Assembly (NCBI GenBank): GCA_028872015.1
Contig: JAGWLO010000041.1
Location: 1-33,878, forward strand
DNA from: Burkholderiales bacterium
GTDB taxonomy: Bacteria > Pseudomonadota > Gammaproteobacteria > Burkholderiales > Burkholderiaceae_C
Direction of reading: 5' to 3'
Length of the DNA stretch: 33,878 nt
The notes under the pieces are model-generated. The model did not search any database. It saw nothing but the letters and a program-made list of their open reading frames with translations, and was not told the DNA's origin. Both the position numbers and the translations under genes were made by a program. This document shows positions 7,990 to 14,844 of this stretch, piece by piece; the stretch's first letter is position 1, and each line of letters starts with the position of its first letter.

Positions 7990-9146
7990 GCGGCAGCGAG
8001 GTGGCGGCAGACGCGGTCGGGGTCGGCGTCGTCCATCTGCGGAAACAAGGGCAGGGTCAGGATGGCGCGGCCGATGCGCTCGGCCTGCGGCAGCTGGCCC
8101 TCGCGCCAGCCCAGTCCGCGGTAGAAGCTGAAGAGATGCAGTGCCGGGTAGTGCACGCCGGTGCCGATGCCGCGCTCGCGCAGCGCCTGCATCACCGCCG
8201 ACCTTACGAGTCTGGGCCCGCCGGCCGGGCGTTCGGTCGGCAGCACGACCTGGAACATGTGCCAGTTGGTGATCGCGCCGGTGGCGTTCGTCGGCCGCGG
8301 CAGCTCGATGCCCAGGTCGGCCAGGCCGTGGCGCGCCGCGGCCTCGAAATAGGCCTGCGCCAGCTCGCCGCGCCGGCGCGTGATCGCGGCCAGCTGCGGC
8401 AGCTGGCCGAGGCCGATCGCGGCGTTGATGTCGGTGAGGTTGAGCTTGCCGCCGGGCTCGGCGACGTCCATGCCGTCCAGGCCCGATCGCACGACGCCCT
8501 GCAGCCGCAGCCGCTCGGCGCGCTCGGCCTCCTCGGGCGTGTTCATCACCAGGCAGCCGCCCTCGGCGCAGGTGATGTTCTTGTTGGCCTGGAAGCTGAA
8601 GCTGACGAGGTCGCCGAAGGCGCCGATGCGCCGGCTGCCTTGCTGGTCGCTCCAGCGCGCGTCGATGGCCTGGGCCGCGTCCTCGATCACGCGCAGGCCG
8701 TGCTTCGCGGCGATGGCGTACAGCCGGCCCATGTCCACCGGCAGGCCCGACAGGTACACCGGCATCACGGCGCGGGTGCGCGGCGTGATCGCGGCCTCGA
8801 CCGCGCCGAGGTCGATGTTGCGCGTGCGCGGGTCCACGTCCACCAGCACCGGCCGGGCCCCCACGGCGACGATGACGTTGGCCGTGGCGACCCAGGTGAT
8901 GGGCGTGGTGATGACCTCGTCGCCGGGGCCGATGCCGGCCAGGCGCAGCGCCACCTCCATGGTTGCCGTGCCGTTGGCGAAGCTGCGCACCGGCCGGCCG
9001 CCGAACAGCGTGGACAGCGCGGCCTCGAAGGCCTGCACCCTGGGGCCCGAGGTGATCCAGCCCGAGGCCAGCACGCGACCGACCTCGGCGATGGTGGCCG
9101 CGTCGATGTGCGGGCGCGTGAAGGGCAGGAAGTCGGTGGCACTCAT
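7968..9146 (-). CDS. arnB: ArnB, UDP-Ara4O aminotransferase
   Basis: ArnB is a PLP-dependent aminotransferase of the DegT/DnrJ/EryC1 family that converts UDP-4-keto-pentose to UDP-L-Ara4N with glutamate as amino donor. The 392-residue length is close to the E. coli enzyme. Visible signatures are FANGTATMEVAL and TPITWVATANVI (cofactor phosphate region), EDAAQA with D156, and the PLP lysine K189 in SFQANKNITCAEGG. The C-terminal half holds GVHYPALHLFSFYR, typical of the sugar-aminotransferase group. The ATG at 9146 lies 17 bp after the arnE-like stop, and the gene overlaps arnC at its 3' end. The identification is secure. Confidence 0.95.
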   Translation of the reverse strand: MSATDFLPFTRPHIDAATIAEVGRVLASGWITSGPRVQAFEAALSTLFGGRPVRSFANGTATMEVALRLAGIGPGDEVITTPITWVATANVIVAVGARPVLVDVDPRTRNIDLGAVEAAITPRTRAVMPVYLSGLPVDMGRLYAIAAKHGLRVIEDAAQAIDARWSDQQGSRRIGAFGDLVSFSFQANKNITCAEGGCLVMNTPEEAERAERLRLQGVVRSGLDGMDVAEPGGKLNLTDINAAIGLGQLPQLAAITRRRGELAQAYFEAAARHGLADLGIELPRPTNATGAITNWHMFQVVLPTERPAGGPRLVRSAVMQALRERGIGTGVHYPALHLFSFYRGLGWREGQLPQAERIGRAILTLPLFPQMDDADPDRVCRHLAAACRTLSR

Positions 9147-9163
9147 GGTGGCAGCGGCGATTG

Positions 9164-9535
9164 TCAGCTACGCGACATCACGAACACGCCGGCCAGGATC
9201 AGTGCCATGCCGGCCCAGCGCATCGGGCCCAGCGCCTCGCCGAACAGCCACCAGGCGGCCATCGCGTTGACCACGTAGCCCAGCGAGAGCATCGGGTAGG
9301 CCAGCGAGACCTCCACCCGCGACAGGCCGACGATCCACACCCCGACGCTGACCACGTAGCAGGCCAGCCCAGCCACGATGGGGCCCTGCGCCAGCACGCG
9401 CAGCGCGGTCGGCAGCAGGGTGTCCCAGCCCACCGTCAGCGGGCCCAGCGGCCGCACCCCGGCCTTGAGCAGCAGTTGCGCGCCGGCATTCAGCAGCACG
9501 CCAGTGACGATGAGGGCGAAGGTGGACAGGTTCAT
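9164..9535 (-). CDS. arnE: ArnE/ArnF-like SMR-family flippase subunit
   Basis: A 123-residue, very hydrophobic protein with four predicted membrane helices, of the small multidrug resistance/EamA type. In the arn pathway ArnE and ArnF together flip undecaprenyl-phosphate-Ara4N to the periplasmic face of the inner membrane. Recognisable features are an early GVLLNAGAQLLLKAG helix, SLAYPMLSLGYVVNAMAAWWLFGE, and GMALILAGVFVMSRS at the end. Its ATG overlaps the arnT stop as ATGA. Only one such gene is present in the operon, so it may work as a homodimer or have its partner elsewhere; I cannot say whether it is nearer ArnE or ArnF. Confidence 0.8.
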   Translation of the reverse strand: MNLSTFALIVTGVLLNAGAQLLLKAGVRPLGPLTVGWDTLLPTALRVLAQGPIVAGLACYVVSVGVWIVGLSRVEVSLAYPMLSLGYVVNAMAAWWLFGEALGPMRWAGMALILAGVFVMSRS

Positions 9536-11310
9536 CGGGCGGGTGGATCGAAGTTGGCCACGACGACGCGGCGCTCGTCCTGCGCCACCACGGCCATGGG
9601 CAGCTGGTCGCGCTGGAGCCGGGCGTAGGTGGGGTGCGACATCAGCGCCATCGCGTGCGGGCCCTGGCGCCAGATCTGTTCGAAAGCGGCCAGCGTGGGC
9701 AGCCACTTGGCCGGCTCCCGGCGCGTGCCGAAGGCCAGCTCGTCGGGCTTCTCGACCATGATCAGGGTGTGCCGCAGGTAGAAGGGCAGCGTGTGGTCGA
9801 GCAGCCGCACGCCGTAAAGCGGCATCTGCGGCGTGAGCACGGCCCGGATGGCCGGCACGAGGTCGGCGCCCGAGGCCGGCCGGCCGATGGTTTCGTGCCC
9901 GAGCAGGCCCAGCGTGGTGGCCCCGAAGAAGGCCAGCGCGTAGGCGCCGATGCTGGGCACCAGCGCGCCGCGGCGGTGCAGCCGCCAGGCCCCGGCCAGG
10001 CCCGCCGCCAGCAGCGCGCAGGCGGCCGCCAGCCACAGGCCGTAGGCGCGCAGCTGGGCGCCATCGGTGCCGCCGGCCGGCCAGCGGCCCGGCAGCCAGC
10101 TGGCGGCGAAGCCGAGCACGGCCAGGGCCAGCATCGCGGCGATCTGGCGCCGCCACGCGGCGGCGCCGGCGGGCGCGGCGGCCAGGCGCGCCAGGCCCGC
10201 TGCCGCCAGCAGCGCCAGCGCCGGGTAGACGGGCAGGATGTAGCCCGGCAGCTTGGAGTCCGACAGGCTGAAGAAGACGAAGATCGCGCCGGCCCAGGCG
10301 GCGCTGAAGAGCAGCGGCCGGAAGGCGCGCCCCGCCCACTCGTGCCGCAGCGCGGCGGCGCCGCGCGGCGCCAGCCCCAGCCAGGGCAGGAAGCCGCCGA
10401 TCAGCTGCGGCACGAAGTACCACAGCGGCTGGTTGCGGTGGTGGATGGTGGAGGTGTAGCGGTCCCAGTGCTCGTGGATGAAGAAGAACTGTGGGAATTC
10501 GGGGTTGCGCAGCGAGACCAGCACGAACCAGGGCGCGCTGATCAGCAGGAACAGCGCCGTGCCGCCGACCAGGTGCAGCCGGCGCCACAGCGCCCAGTCG
10601 CGCGCGATCAGCGTGTAGACCACCAGCGCCAGGCCCGGCAGCACGATGCCGATCAGGCCCTTGGTGAGCACGGCCACCGCCATCGCCGCCCAGGCCGCGA
10701 GCATCCAGCCGCGCCGCGCGCGCGCGCCCGTGGCCGGGTGCTGGGCCAGCAGCAGCGCGGCGAGCACCACGGCCAGCGCGCCCGAGACGCTCATGTCCAG
10801 CGAATTGAAGTGCGCGCCCAGGTTCCAGGCCGGCGCGGCCAGCAGCGCCAGCGCCGCCAGCAGCGCCGTGCGCGGGCCCCACCAGCGCCGCGCGGCCAGG
10901 GCCACGGCCGCCACGCCCAGCGCGCCGCTGAGCGCCACCCACAGCCGCGCCTGCCAGTCGCCGACGCCGAAGGCGTGGTAGGCCAGCACCGTCATCCACA
11001 GGTGGAACGGCGGCTTTTCGAAGTACTTCAGCCCCTGGTAGCGGATCGTCACCCAGTCGCCCGAGACGAACATCTCGCGCGCGATCTCGGCGTAGCGGCC
11101 TTCGTCGGAGCGCAGCAGGTGGCGCACGTCGAGGGTGAAGAACCAGACCCCCGCCAGGAGCAGCAGGCCGGCCCAGAACCAGGCTGCCGGCACGCCGGCG
11201 ATGCGGCCGGCGGCCGCTGCAGGCGAGTCTGCAGCCGCAGCGTCAGGCGCGGCGGCGGGCGGTGCGACGGGCGCGGCGATGTGGGCGGGGGATGCGGGGG
11301 GTGCTGGCAT
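9532..11310 (-). CDS. arnT: ArnT, undecaprenyl-phosphate-Ara4N:lipid A Ara4N transferase
   Basis: ArnT is the inner-membrane glycosyltransferase (GT83) that moves L-Ara4N from the lipid carrier to lipid A phosphates on the periplasmic side, lowering negative charge and binding of cationic peptides such as polymyxin. The 592-residue protein has about a dozen hydrophobic helices. The first periplasmic loop carries the family signature RSDEGRYAEIAREM, DWVTIRYQGLKYFEKPP and HLWM; DSKLPGYILPVYPALALL marks a later loop. A ~40-residue Ala/Pro-rich N-terminal tail precedes the first helix and makes it longer than the E. coli protein. It is the first gene of the arn operon and ends in an ATGA overlap with the arnE-like gene. 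A possible promoter and an inverted repeat lie just upstream. Confidence 0.93.
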   Translation of the reverse strand: MPAPPASPAHIAAPVAPPAAAPDAAAADSPAAAAGRIAGVPAAWFWAGLLLLAGVWFFTLDVRHLLRSDEGRYAEIAREMFVSGDWVTIRYQGLKYFEKPPFHLWMTVLAYHAFGVGDWQARLWVALSGALGVAAVALAARRWWGPRTALLAALALLAAPAWNLGAHFNSLDMSVSGALAVVLAALLLAQHPATGARARRGWMLAAWAAMAVAVLTKGLIGIVLPGLALVVYTLIARDWALWRRLHLVGGTALFLLISAPWFVLVSLRNPEFPQFFFIHEHWDRYTSTIHHRNQPLWYFVPQLIGGFLPWLGLAPRGAAALRHEWAGRAFRPLLFSAAWAGAIFVFFSLSDSKLPGYILPVYPALALLAAAGLARLAAAPAGAAAWRRQIAAMLALAVLGFAASWLPGRWPAGGTDGAQLRAYGLWLAAACALLAAGLAGAWRLHRRGALVPSIGAYALAFFGATTLGLLGHETIGRPASGADLVPAIRAVLTPQMPLYGVRLLDHTLPFYLRHTLIMVEKPDELAFGTRREPAKWLPTLAAFEQIWRQGPHAMALMSHPTYARLQRDQLPMAVVAQDERRVVVANFDPPAR

Positions 11311-11340
11311 GGGCGCGCCGGCAATCTCGGCACCAGACGG

Positions 11341-11362
11341 GGTTCGCCAGTGGCGGCGAACC
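11341..11362. repeat. Perfect 8-bp inverted repeat in the arnT leader
   Basis: GGTTCGCC (11341-11348) and GGCGAACC (11355-11362) are exact inverted copies around a 6-base loop. The element lies 31 bp upstream of the arnT ATG and just downstream of a GATAGAAT sequence on the minus strand, so it would be at the very start of an arnT transcript. No T-run follows on either strand, which argues against an intrinsic terminator. It could be an operator for a dimeric repressor or an RNA hairpin. Confidence 0.5.
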
Positions 11363-11370
11363 AGGCACGG

Positions 11371-11380
11371 ATTCTATCGG
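11371..11380 (-). promoter_or_regulatory. Candidate -10 element of an arnT promoter
   Basis: On the minus strand the bases read CCGATAGAAT, about 60 bp before the arnT ATG. TAGAAT is a fair sigma-70 -10 hexamer. The nonamer CCGATAGAA is also found in the flgM promoter (12244-12252), where it forms part of a sigma-28 -10. No -35 element of either type is recognisable at the right distance, because that segment is pure G/C. A distinct arnT promoter is therefore only a suggestion. Confidence 0.35.
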
Positions 11381-11466
11381 CGGGGTCGGCCGGCCCGGCC
11401 CGGCTCAGCCCTGGCGGGCGCCGGCGACGGCGAGGCTGCGGCCTGCGCCTGCGGTGCGATCAGCGA

Positions 11467-11874
11467 TCAAGCCAGGAGCCCGCCGCCGGGGATGGGCAGG
11501 CGCTCGCCGGCGCCGGCAGCCGAGTACAGCCCCATCGGCGAGGAAGGCCGGGGCAGCAGCACGTCGAGGGCGCGGTCCAGCGACGCGGTGGCGCGGGCCA
11601 GTGCCTCGCGCTGCGCCGCCACCTGGCCGCCGGCCACGGCCAGCCGCTGGCGCAGGCCGGGCGGCACGCCGCCCTGGCGCGCCGCGCGGCTGAAATGGTC
11701 CACCGCCGCGGCCAGCGCCGCGTGCAGGGCTGCGGCGGCCCGGTCCAGCGCCGCCGCGTCGTGCTGGTGCAGCGCCGCACCCAGCGCGGCGAGCTGGGCC
11801 TCCACCGCGGCCAGCAGGGGCTCGAGGTCGGGGATGCGCTGCAAGGCGCGGCGTTCGTCGGCTGAACTGATCAT
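11467..11874 (-). CDS. flgN: FlgN, export chaperone for hook-junction proteins
   Basis: FlgN keeps FlgK and FlgL soluble in the cytoplasm and delivers them to the flagellar export gate. The 135-residue, Ala-rich, helical protein lies directly after flgM (35 bp gap) on the same strand, the standard flgMN arrangement. The C-terminus has LYSAAGAGER, corresponding to the (T/L)YxxxGxxxR signature seen near the end of FlgN proteins. The rest is low in specific motifs, as is normal for this fast-evolving family, so the call leans on position plus this motif. The arn operon begins 156 bp downstream on the same strand. Confidence 0.82.
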   Translation of the reverse strand: MISSADERRALQRIPDLEPLLAAVEAQLAALGAALHQHDAAALDRAAAALHAALAAAVDHFSRAARQGGVPPGLRQRLAVAGGQVAAQREALARATASLDRALDVLLPRPSSPMGLYSAAGAGERLPIPGGGLLA

Positions 11875-11909
11875 GGGCGGCAGCTTGGGGTCGGCAACGG
11901 CGGGCGACC

Positions 11910-12191
11910 TCAGCTGGGCTTGCGGCCCAGCAGTTCCGAGGCGTTGGCGATCAGCTTGTCGGCGATCGCCTCGGGGTTGACCTTGTACTGACCGTCGCGG
12001 ATGGCCTGGGCGATGCCCTGCACCTTCTTCGTGTCGAAGCTGCCGTCGGTGCCGGCGGCGATCTGCTGCGCGGCCGGCGACAGCTCGACCTGCGCGCTCG
12101 CCTCGGCGTCGGGCTTGGTGCCTGCCGCAGCGGCCTTGCGGTCGGACGCGGCGGGGGCGACGGTGGGGGATTCGAGGGGACCGATCTTCAT
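11910..12191 (-). CDS. flgM: FlgM, anti-sigma-28 factor
   Basis: FlgM binds FliA and keeps it off RNA polymerase until the hook-basal body is complete, then leaves the cell through the flagellar export channel. The 93-residue protein begins MKIGPLES and has the disordered, Ala/Ser-rich N-terminal half of the family. The C-terminal FliA-binding helices include VELSPAAQQI and the end KVNPEAIADKLIANASELL. The start at 12191 is preceded by a good CAGGAG ribosome-binding site; an upstream GTG in the same frame has no such support. A sigma-28-like promoter lies about 55 bp upstream, so flgM and flgN are probably under feedback from FliA itself. Confidence 0.93.
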   Translation of the reverse strand: MKIGPLESPTVAPAASDRKAAAAGTKPDAEASAQVELSPAAQQIAAGTDGSFDTKKVQGIAQAIRDGQYKVNPEAIADKLIANASELLGRKPS

Positions 12192-12245
12192 GGTGGACTC
12201 CTGCCAGGGGCGCACGGCGCGGGCTCGCCCAGCGACATGGGGGTT

Positions 12246-12273
12246 CTATCGGATGCGCGCCCCACGAACTTTA
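12246..12273 (-). promoter_or_regulatory. Sigma-28 (FliA)-type promoter of flgMN
   Basis: On the minus strand TAAAGTTC is followed by CCGATAGA. This compares with the FliA consensus TAAAGTTT-N11-GCCGATAA. The distance from TAAAG to CGATA is 17 bases, one more than in the E. coli consensus. A short AT-richer stretch with two GTTGC copies lies just upstream (12279-12296). Location in front of flgM, a known class 3 gene in enterobacteria, supports the call. Confidence 0.65.
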
Positions 12274-12337
12274 GCCGCCGGTTGCAATTTGTTGCCGGAC
12301 CCCCGCGAATCAGGGGCGCGGCGGCCTCGACCCCGGC

Positions 12338-13063
12338 TCACAGCGCCAGCGCCACGCGGTGGTCGCCGACGGCGCGGCCCACCACCACGCGGCCGCTCTC
12401 GGTGCGCACGCGCACCTCCTGCCCTTCGATGCCGCGGCTCATCGCCTGGGCCTCGGTGCTGATCGAGAAGCCGTCGCCGCCGGCCACCACCTGCACCATG
12501 TCGCCGGCCGCGAACCACTGGCGCGCTTGCAGATCGCCGGGGCGCAGCGCCTCGCCGGCGGTCAGCGGCCGCACCAGCACCCGGCCCTCGAGCTGCGCGG
12601 GGTCGGCGAACGCGCCGCCGGCGAGCGACCAGTCCACCGCGCCCGTGCGCAGCTGCGCGGCCGTGATCTGGGCGCCGGCGGGCAGGGCGGTGCCGCTGAC
12701 CACGCCCGGCGCCCACACGCGCACCGTCAGCGGCACGAACACGCGCCAGTGCACGCGGCCCTGCACGCAGCGCAGGCCGACCCGCGTCGGCCCCCAGGCG
12801 GGCACGCCGGCGGGCAGGTAGGCCTCGACGCGGTCGCACGGCGCCAGCGTCAGGCGCGGGTCGAGCCGGCCGGGCTCGGCCACGATGCGCGCTTGCGGCG
12901 GCGCCAGCGCCTTCGCCGCATCCACGGCCAGCGCCTGCGCCTGCGCCAGGGCCTGGGGCGCGATCACGGGCGGCGGTGCCGGCTGCGCCTGGGCCGGGCC
13001 GGGCAGCCCCGGCACCAGTATCAGACCCAGCCCCAGCGCCAGAACCTTCCGTGCCGCAGCCAT
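12338..13063 (-). CDS. flgA: FlgA, periplasmic P-ring assembly chaperone
   Basis: FlgA helps FlgI polymerise into the P ring in the periplasm. From the ATG at 13063 the protein has 241 residues and a clear Sec signal peptide (MAAARKVLALGLGLILVPG, cleavage expected after AQA at residue 26). The C-terminal SAF-like domain is visible: VVSGTALPAGAQITAAQL, then GRVLVRPLTAGEALRPGDL, and VQVVAGGDGFSISTEAQAMSRGIEGQEVRVR, all typical of FlgA. The reading frame runs on upstream with further possible starts, but those would place a charged extension before the signal peptide and were rejected. It is divergent from flgB, the usual layout, and precedes flgM on the same strand. Confidence 0.92.
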   Translation of the reverse strand: MAAARKVLALGLGLILVPGLPGPAQAQPAPPPVIAPQALAQAQALAVDAAKALAPPQARIVAEPGRLDPRLTLAPCDRVEAYLPAGVPAWGPTRVGLRCVQGRVHWRVFVPLTVRVWAPGVVSGTALPAGAQITAAQLRTGAVDWSLAGGAFADPAQLEGRVLVRPLTAGEALRPGDLQARQWFAAGDMVQVVAGGDGFSISTEAQAMSRGIEGQEVRVRTESGRVVVGRAVGDHRVALAL

Positions 13064-13187
13064 CGGCGCCGGCGTCCGCGCTGCGGCCCGCGGCCCGCGG
13101 ACGGCCGTGCCCCGACGGGCGCAGGTGTTCGACCCAGCATGCATGGCCGGCACTCTAGACCGCGGCGGTTCGCGCCCGGGCGTGATA

Positions 13188-13202
13188 TGGCGCCGCTTTG
13201 GC
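13188..13202 (+). promoter_or_regulatory. Possible sigma-54-like -24/-12 element upstream of flgB
   Basis: The 225-bp divergent region between flgA and flgB (13064-13288) must hold promoters for both. TGGCGC-N5-TGGC has the GG and GC dinucleotides at the exact sigma-54 spacing, but TTGC is replaced by TGGC and such matches are common at this GC content. Burkholderiales often use FlhDC with sigma-70 for this operon instead. I see no convincing FlhDC box or -35/-10 pair. Treat as a weak candidate. Confidence 0.22.
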
Positions 13203-13288
13203 CCGCTTATCCGGCTCATGCCGCACCGCGGGGCTGCCCAGAATGGCCGCACGCCTCCCACCACGGGAGCGGGGGCGAGGAGCCAGAG

Positions 13289-13693
13289 ATGCTTGCGGGA
13301 CTCACCGACACGCTGAACTTCAACGGCCAGGCCCTGATCCTGCGGGCGCAGCGCCAGCAGGTGATCGCCAGCAACATCGCCAACGCCGACACCCCGGGCT
13401 ACCAGGCGCGCGACTTCGACTTCGCCGCCGCGCTGCGCGACGCCACCGGCACGGCCGGCCTGGGCGGGGGCATCGCCCGCGACGTGATGGCGGGTGCGGG
13501 CTCGGGTGCGGCCGATCCGGTGCTGAAGTACGCGGTGCCCACCCAGACCAGCCTGGACAGCAACACCGTGGACATGGACCGCGAGCGCAGCGCCTCGCTC
13601 GCGAACTCCTTCTCCTACGAAGCCACGCTGCGCTTCATCAACGACGACGTGCGCAACCTCACGACGGCGATGAAGAGCTTCACCCAGGCCTGA
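13289..13693 (+). CDS. flgB: FlgB, proximal rod protein
   Basis: FlgB forms the base of the flagellar rod above the MS ring. The 134-residue protein has the normal length. The rod-protein motif [21 protein letters not shown] is at residues ~29-49, and the C-terminal helix [25 protein letters not shown] packs against it in the assembled rod. The longer upstream reading frame is non-coding: the ATG at 13289 follows GAGGAG by 7 bases and starts exactly at the conserved N-terminus. First gene of the flgB-flgL operon; flgC follows after 14 bp. Confidence 0.95.
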   Translation: MLAGLTDTLNFNGQALILRAQRQQVIASNIANADTPGYQARDFDFAAALRDATGTAGLGGGIARDVMAGAGSGAADPVLKYAVPTQTSLDSNTVDMDRERSASLANSFSYEATLRFINDDVRNLTTAMKSFTQA

Positions 13694-13707
13694 TCGGAGG
13701 AACCCTC

Positions 13708-14130
13708 ATGGGCATGCTCGACATCTTCGACGTCGCCGGCAGCGCGGTCAGCGCGCAGAGCCAGCGCCTGAACGTGGTGGCCTCGAACCTGGCCAACGCC
13801 GACACCGTGGCCGGCCCCGACGGCAGTGCCTACAAGGCGCGCCAGGTGGTGTTCCAGACCGCGCTGATGGGCCAGCCCGGCACGGGCGGCCCGGGCGCCG
13901 ATGTCGGCGTGCGCGTGGCCACCGTCACCGAAAGCCAGGCCCCGGGCCGGCGCGTGCTCGACCCCGCCAACCCCGCGGCCGGGCCCGACGGCTACGTCAC
14001 CTACAGCAACGTGAGCCCGGTCGAGGAGATGGTCAACATGATCTCGGCCTCGCGCTCGTACCAGAACAACATCGAAGTGATGAACACCGCGCGCAGCCTG
14101 CTGCTGAAGACGCTGCAACTCGGTCAATGA
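13708..14130 (+). CDS. flgC: FlgC, proximal rod protein
   Basis: FlgC is a rod subunit next to FlgB and FlgF. The 140-residue protein matches the family in length and ends. The N-terminal motif is [20 protein letters not shown] and the C-terminal motif is [26 protein letters not shown], the EM(V)NMI..SR.YQ.N signature of rod proteins. A strong GGAGG site precedes the ATG. It lies between flgB and flgD in the standard order. Confidence 0.96.
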   Translation: MGMLDIFDVAGSAVSAQSQRLNVVASNLANADTVAGPDGSAYKARQVVFQTALMGQPGTGGPGADVGVRVATVTESQAPGRRVLDPANPAAGPDGYVTYSNVSPVEEMVNMISASRSYQNNIEVMNTARSLLLKTLQLGQ

Positions 14131-14147
14131 CCCCGGAAGGCCCCGCC

Positions 14148-14822
14148 ATGAGCAGCACCGTCACCGACCCCTACGCCGCGCTGTCCGCCGGCACGGCGAG
14201 CGCGGCCGGCAGCAGCGTGGCGTCGCCGGCCAGCGGCAGCACCGCCGCCGGCAGCGCCGACGCCTTCCTGAAGCTGCTGGTCACGCAGATGAAGAACCAG
14301 GACCCGCTGAACCCGATGGACAACGCGCAGATCACGAGCCAGATCGCGCAGATCAACACCGTCAGCGGCATCCAGCAGCTCAACACCACGGTGTCGGGGC
14401 TGAACGGCCAGTTCGTGCAGATGCAGGCGCTGCAGGGCGCCTCGCTGGTGGGCCACGACATCACGCTCAAGGGCAGCCGGCTGGACATCGCCGGCGGCAG
14501 CGGCGTGGGCGGGTTCGACCTCGCCGGCACCGCCGACAACGTGAACGTGCAGATCGTCAGCCCCGCCGGCCAGGTGGTGGACACGGTGGCCCTGGGCGCG
14601 CTGGGCAGCGGCCGCCATGGCTTTACCTGGCCCGCGGCCGGCGTGGCCGACGGCGCCGCCTACACCTTCAAGGTGGTGGCCACCTCGGGCGCCGCCGCGG
14701 TGGGCGCCACGCCGCTGATGCTGGACCGCGTCACCGCCGCCACCGGCGGCGGCAGCGGCCTGACCCTGAGCACCGCCCATTCCGGCGACATCGCCTACGG
14801 CAACGTCATCGCCTTCAACTGA
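14148..14822 (+). CDS. flgD: FlgD, hook cap / hook assembly protein
   Basis: FlgD caps the growing hook and guides addition of FlgE, then is replaced by FlgK. The 224-residue protein has the conserved N-terminal export and cap segment DAFLKLLVTQMKNQDPLNPMD followed by ITSQIAQINTVSGIQQLN. The C-terminal half is Gly/Ala-rich and matches the Tudor/Fn3-like part of FlgD. I chose ATG 14148, preceded by GGAAGG; an ATG at 14127, in ATGA overlap with the flgC stop, would add seven residues. flgE follows after 22 bp. Confidence 0.94.
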   Translation: MSSTVTDPYAALSAGTASAAGSSVASPASGSTAAGSADAFLKLLVTQMKNQDPLNPMDNAQITSQIAQINTVSGIQQLNTTVSGLNGQFVQMQALQGASLVGHDITLKGSRLDIAGGSGVGGFDLAGTADNVNVQIVSPAGQVVDTVALGALGSGRHGFTWPAAGVADGAAYTFKVVATSGAAAVGATPLMLDRVTAATGGGSGLTLSTAHSGDIAYGNVIAFN

Positions 14823-14844
14823 GCCCCGCCCCGAGGACCACTCC

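Noticed and set aside
11341..11362. The arnT-leader hairpin as an ANTAR target (hexaloop with A at position 1 and G at position 4)
   Set aside because: The A1/G4 pattern (AGTGGC) appears only on the plus strand; an arnT transcript would carry GCCACT in the loop. Only one hairpin is present, whereas ANTAR targets are paired.
11371..11400. A full sigma-28 promoter for arnT
   Set aside because: The -10 matches, but no TAAAG or TCAAG lies 15-17 bases upstream; that stretch is only G and C.
12299..12321. Terminator between flgA and flgM (CCCC and GGGG around GCGAATCA)
   Set aside because: Only a 4-bp stem with no T-run; flgA and flgMN may be co-transcribed.
13203..13230. A minus-strand sigma-28 promoter for flgA based on CCGGATAA
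   Set aside because: No -35 element at the required spacing, and the -10 match is imperfect.
13064..13264. Longer FlgA with start upstream of 13063
   Set aside because: Any earlier start puts a long charged segment before an otherwise normal Sec signal peptide.
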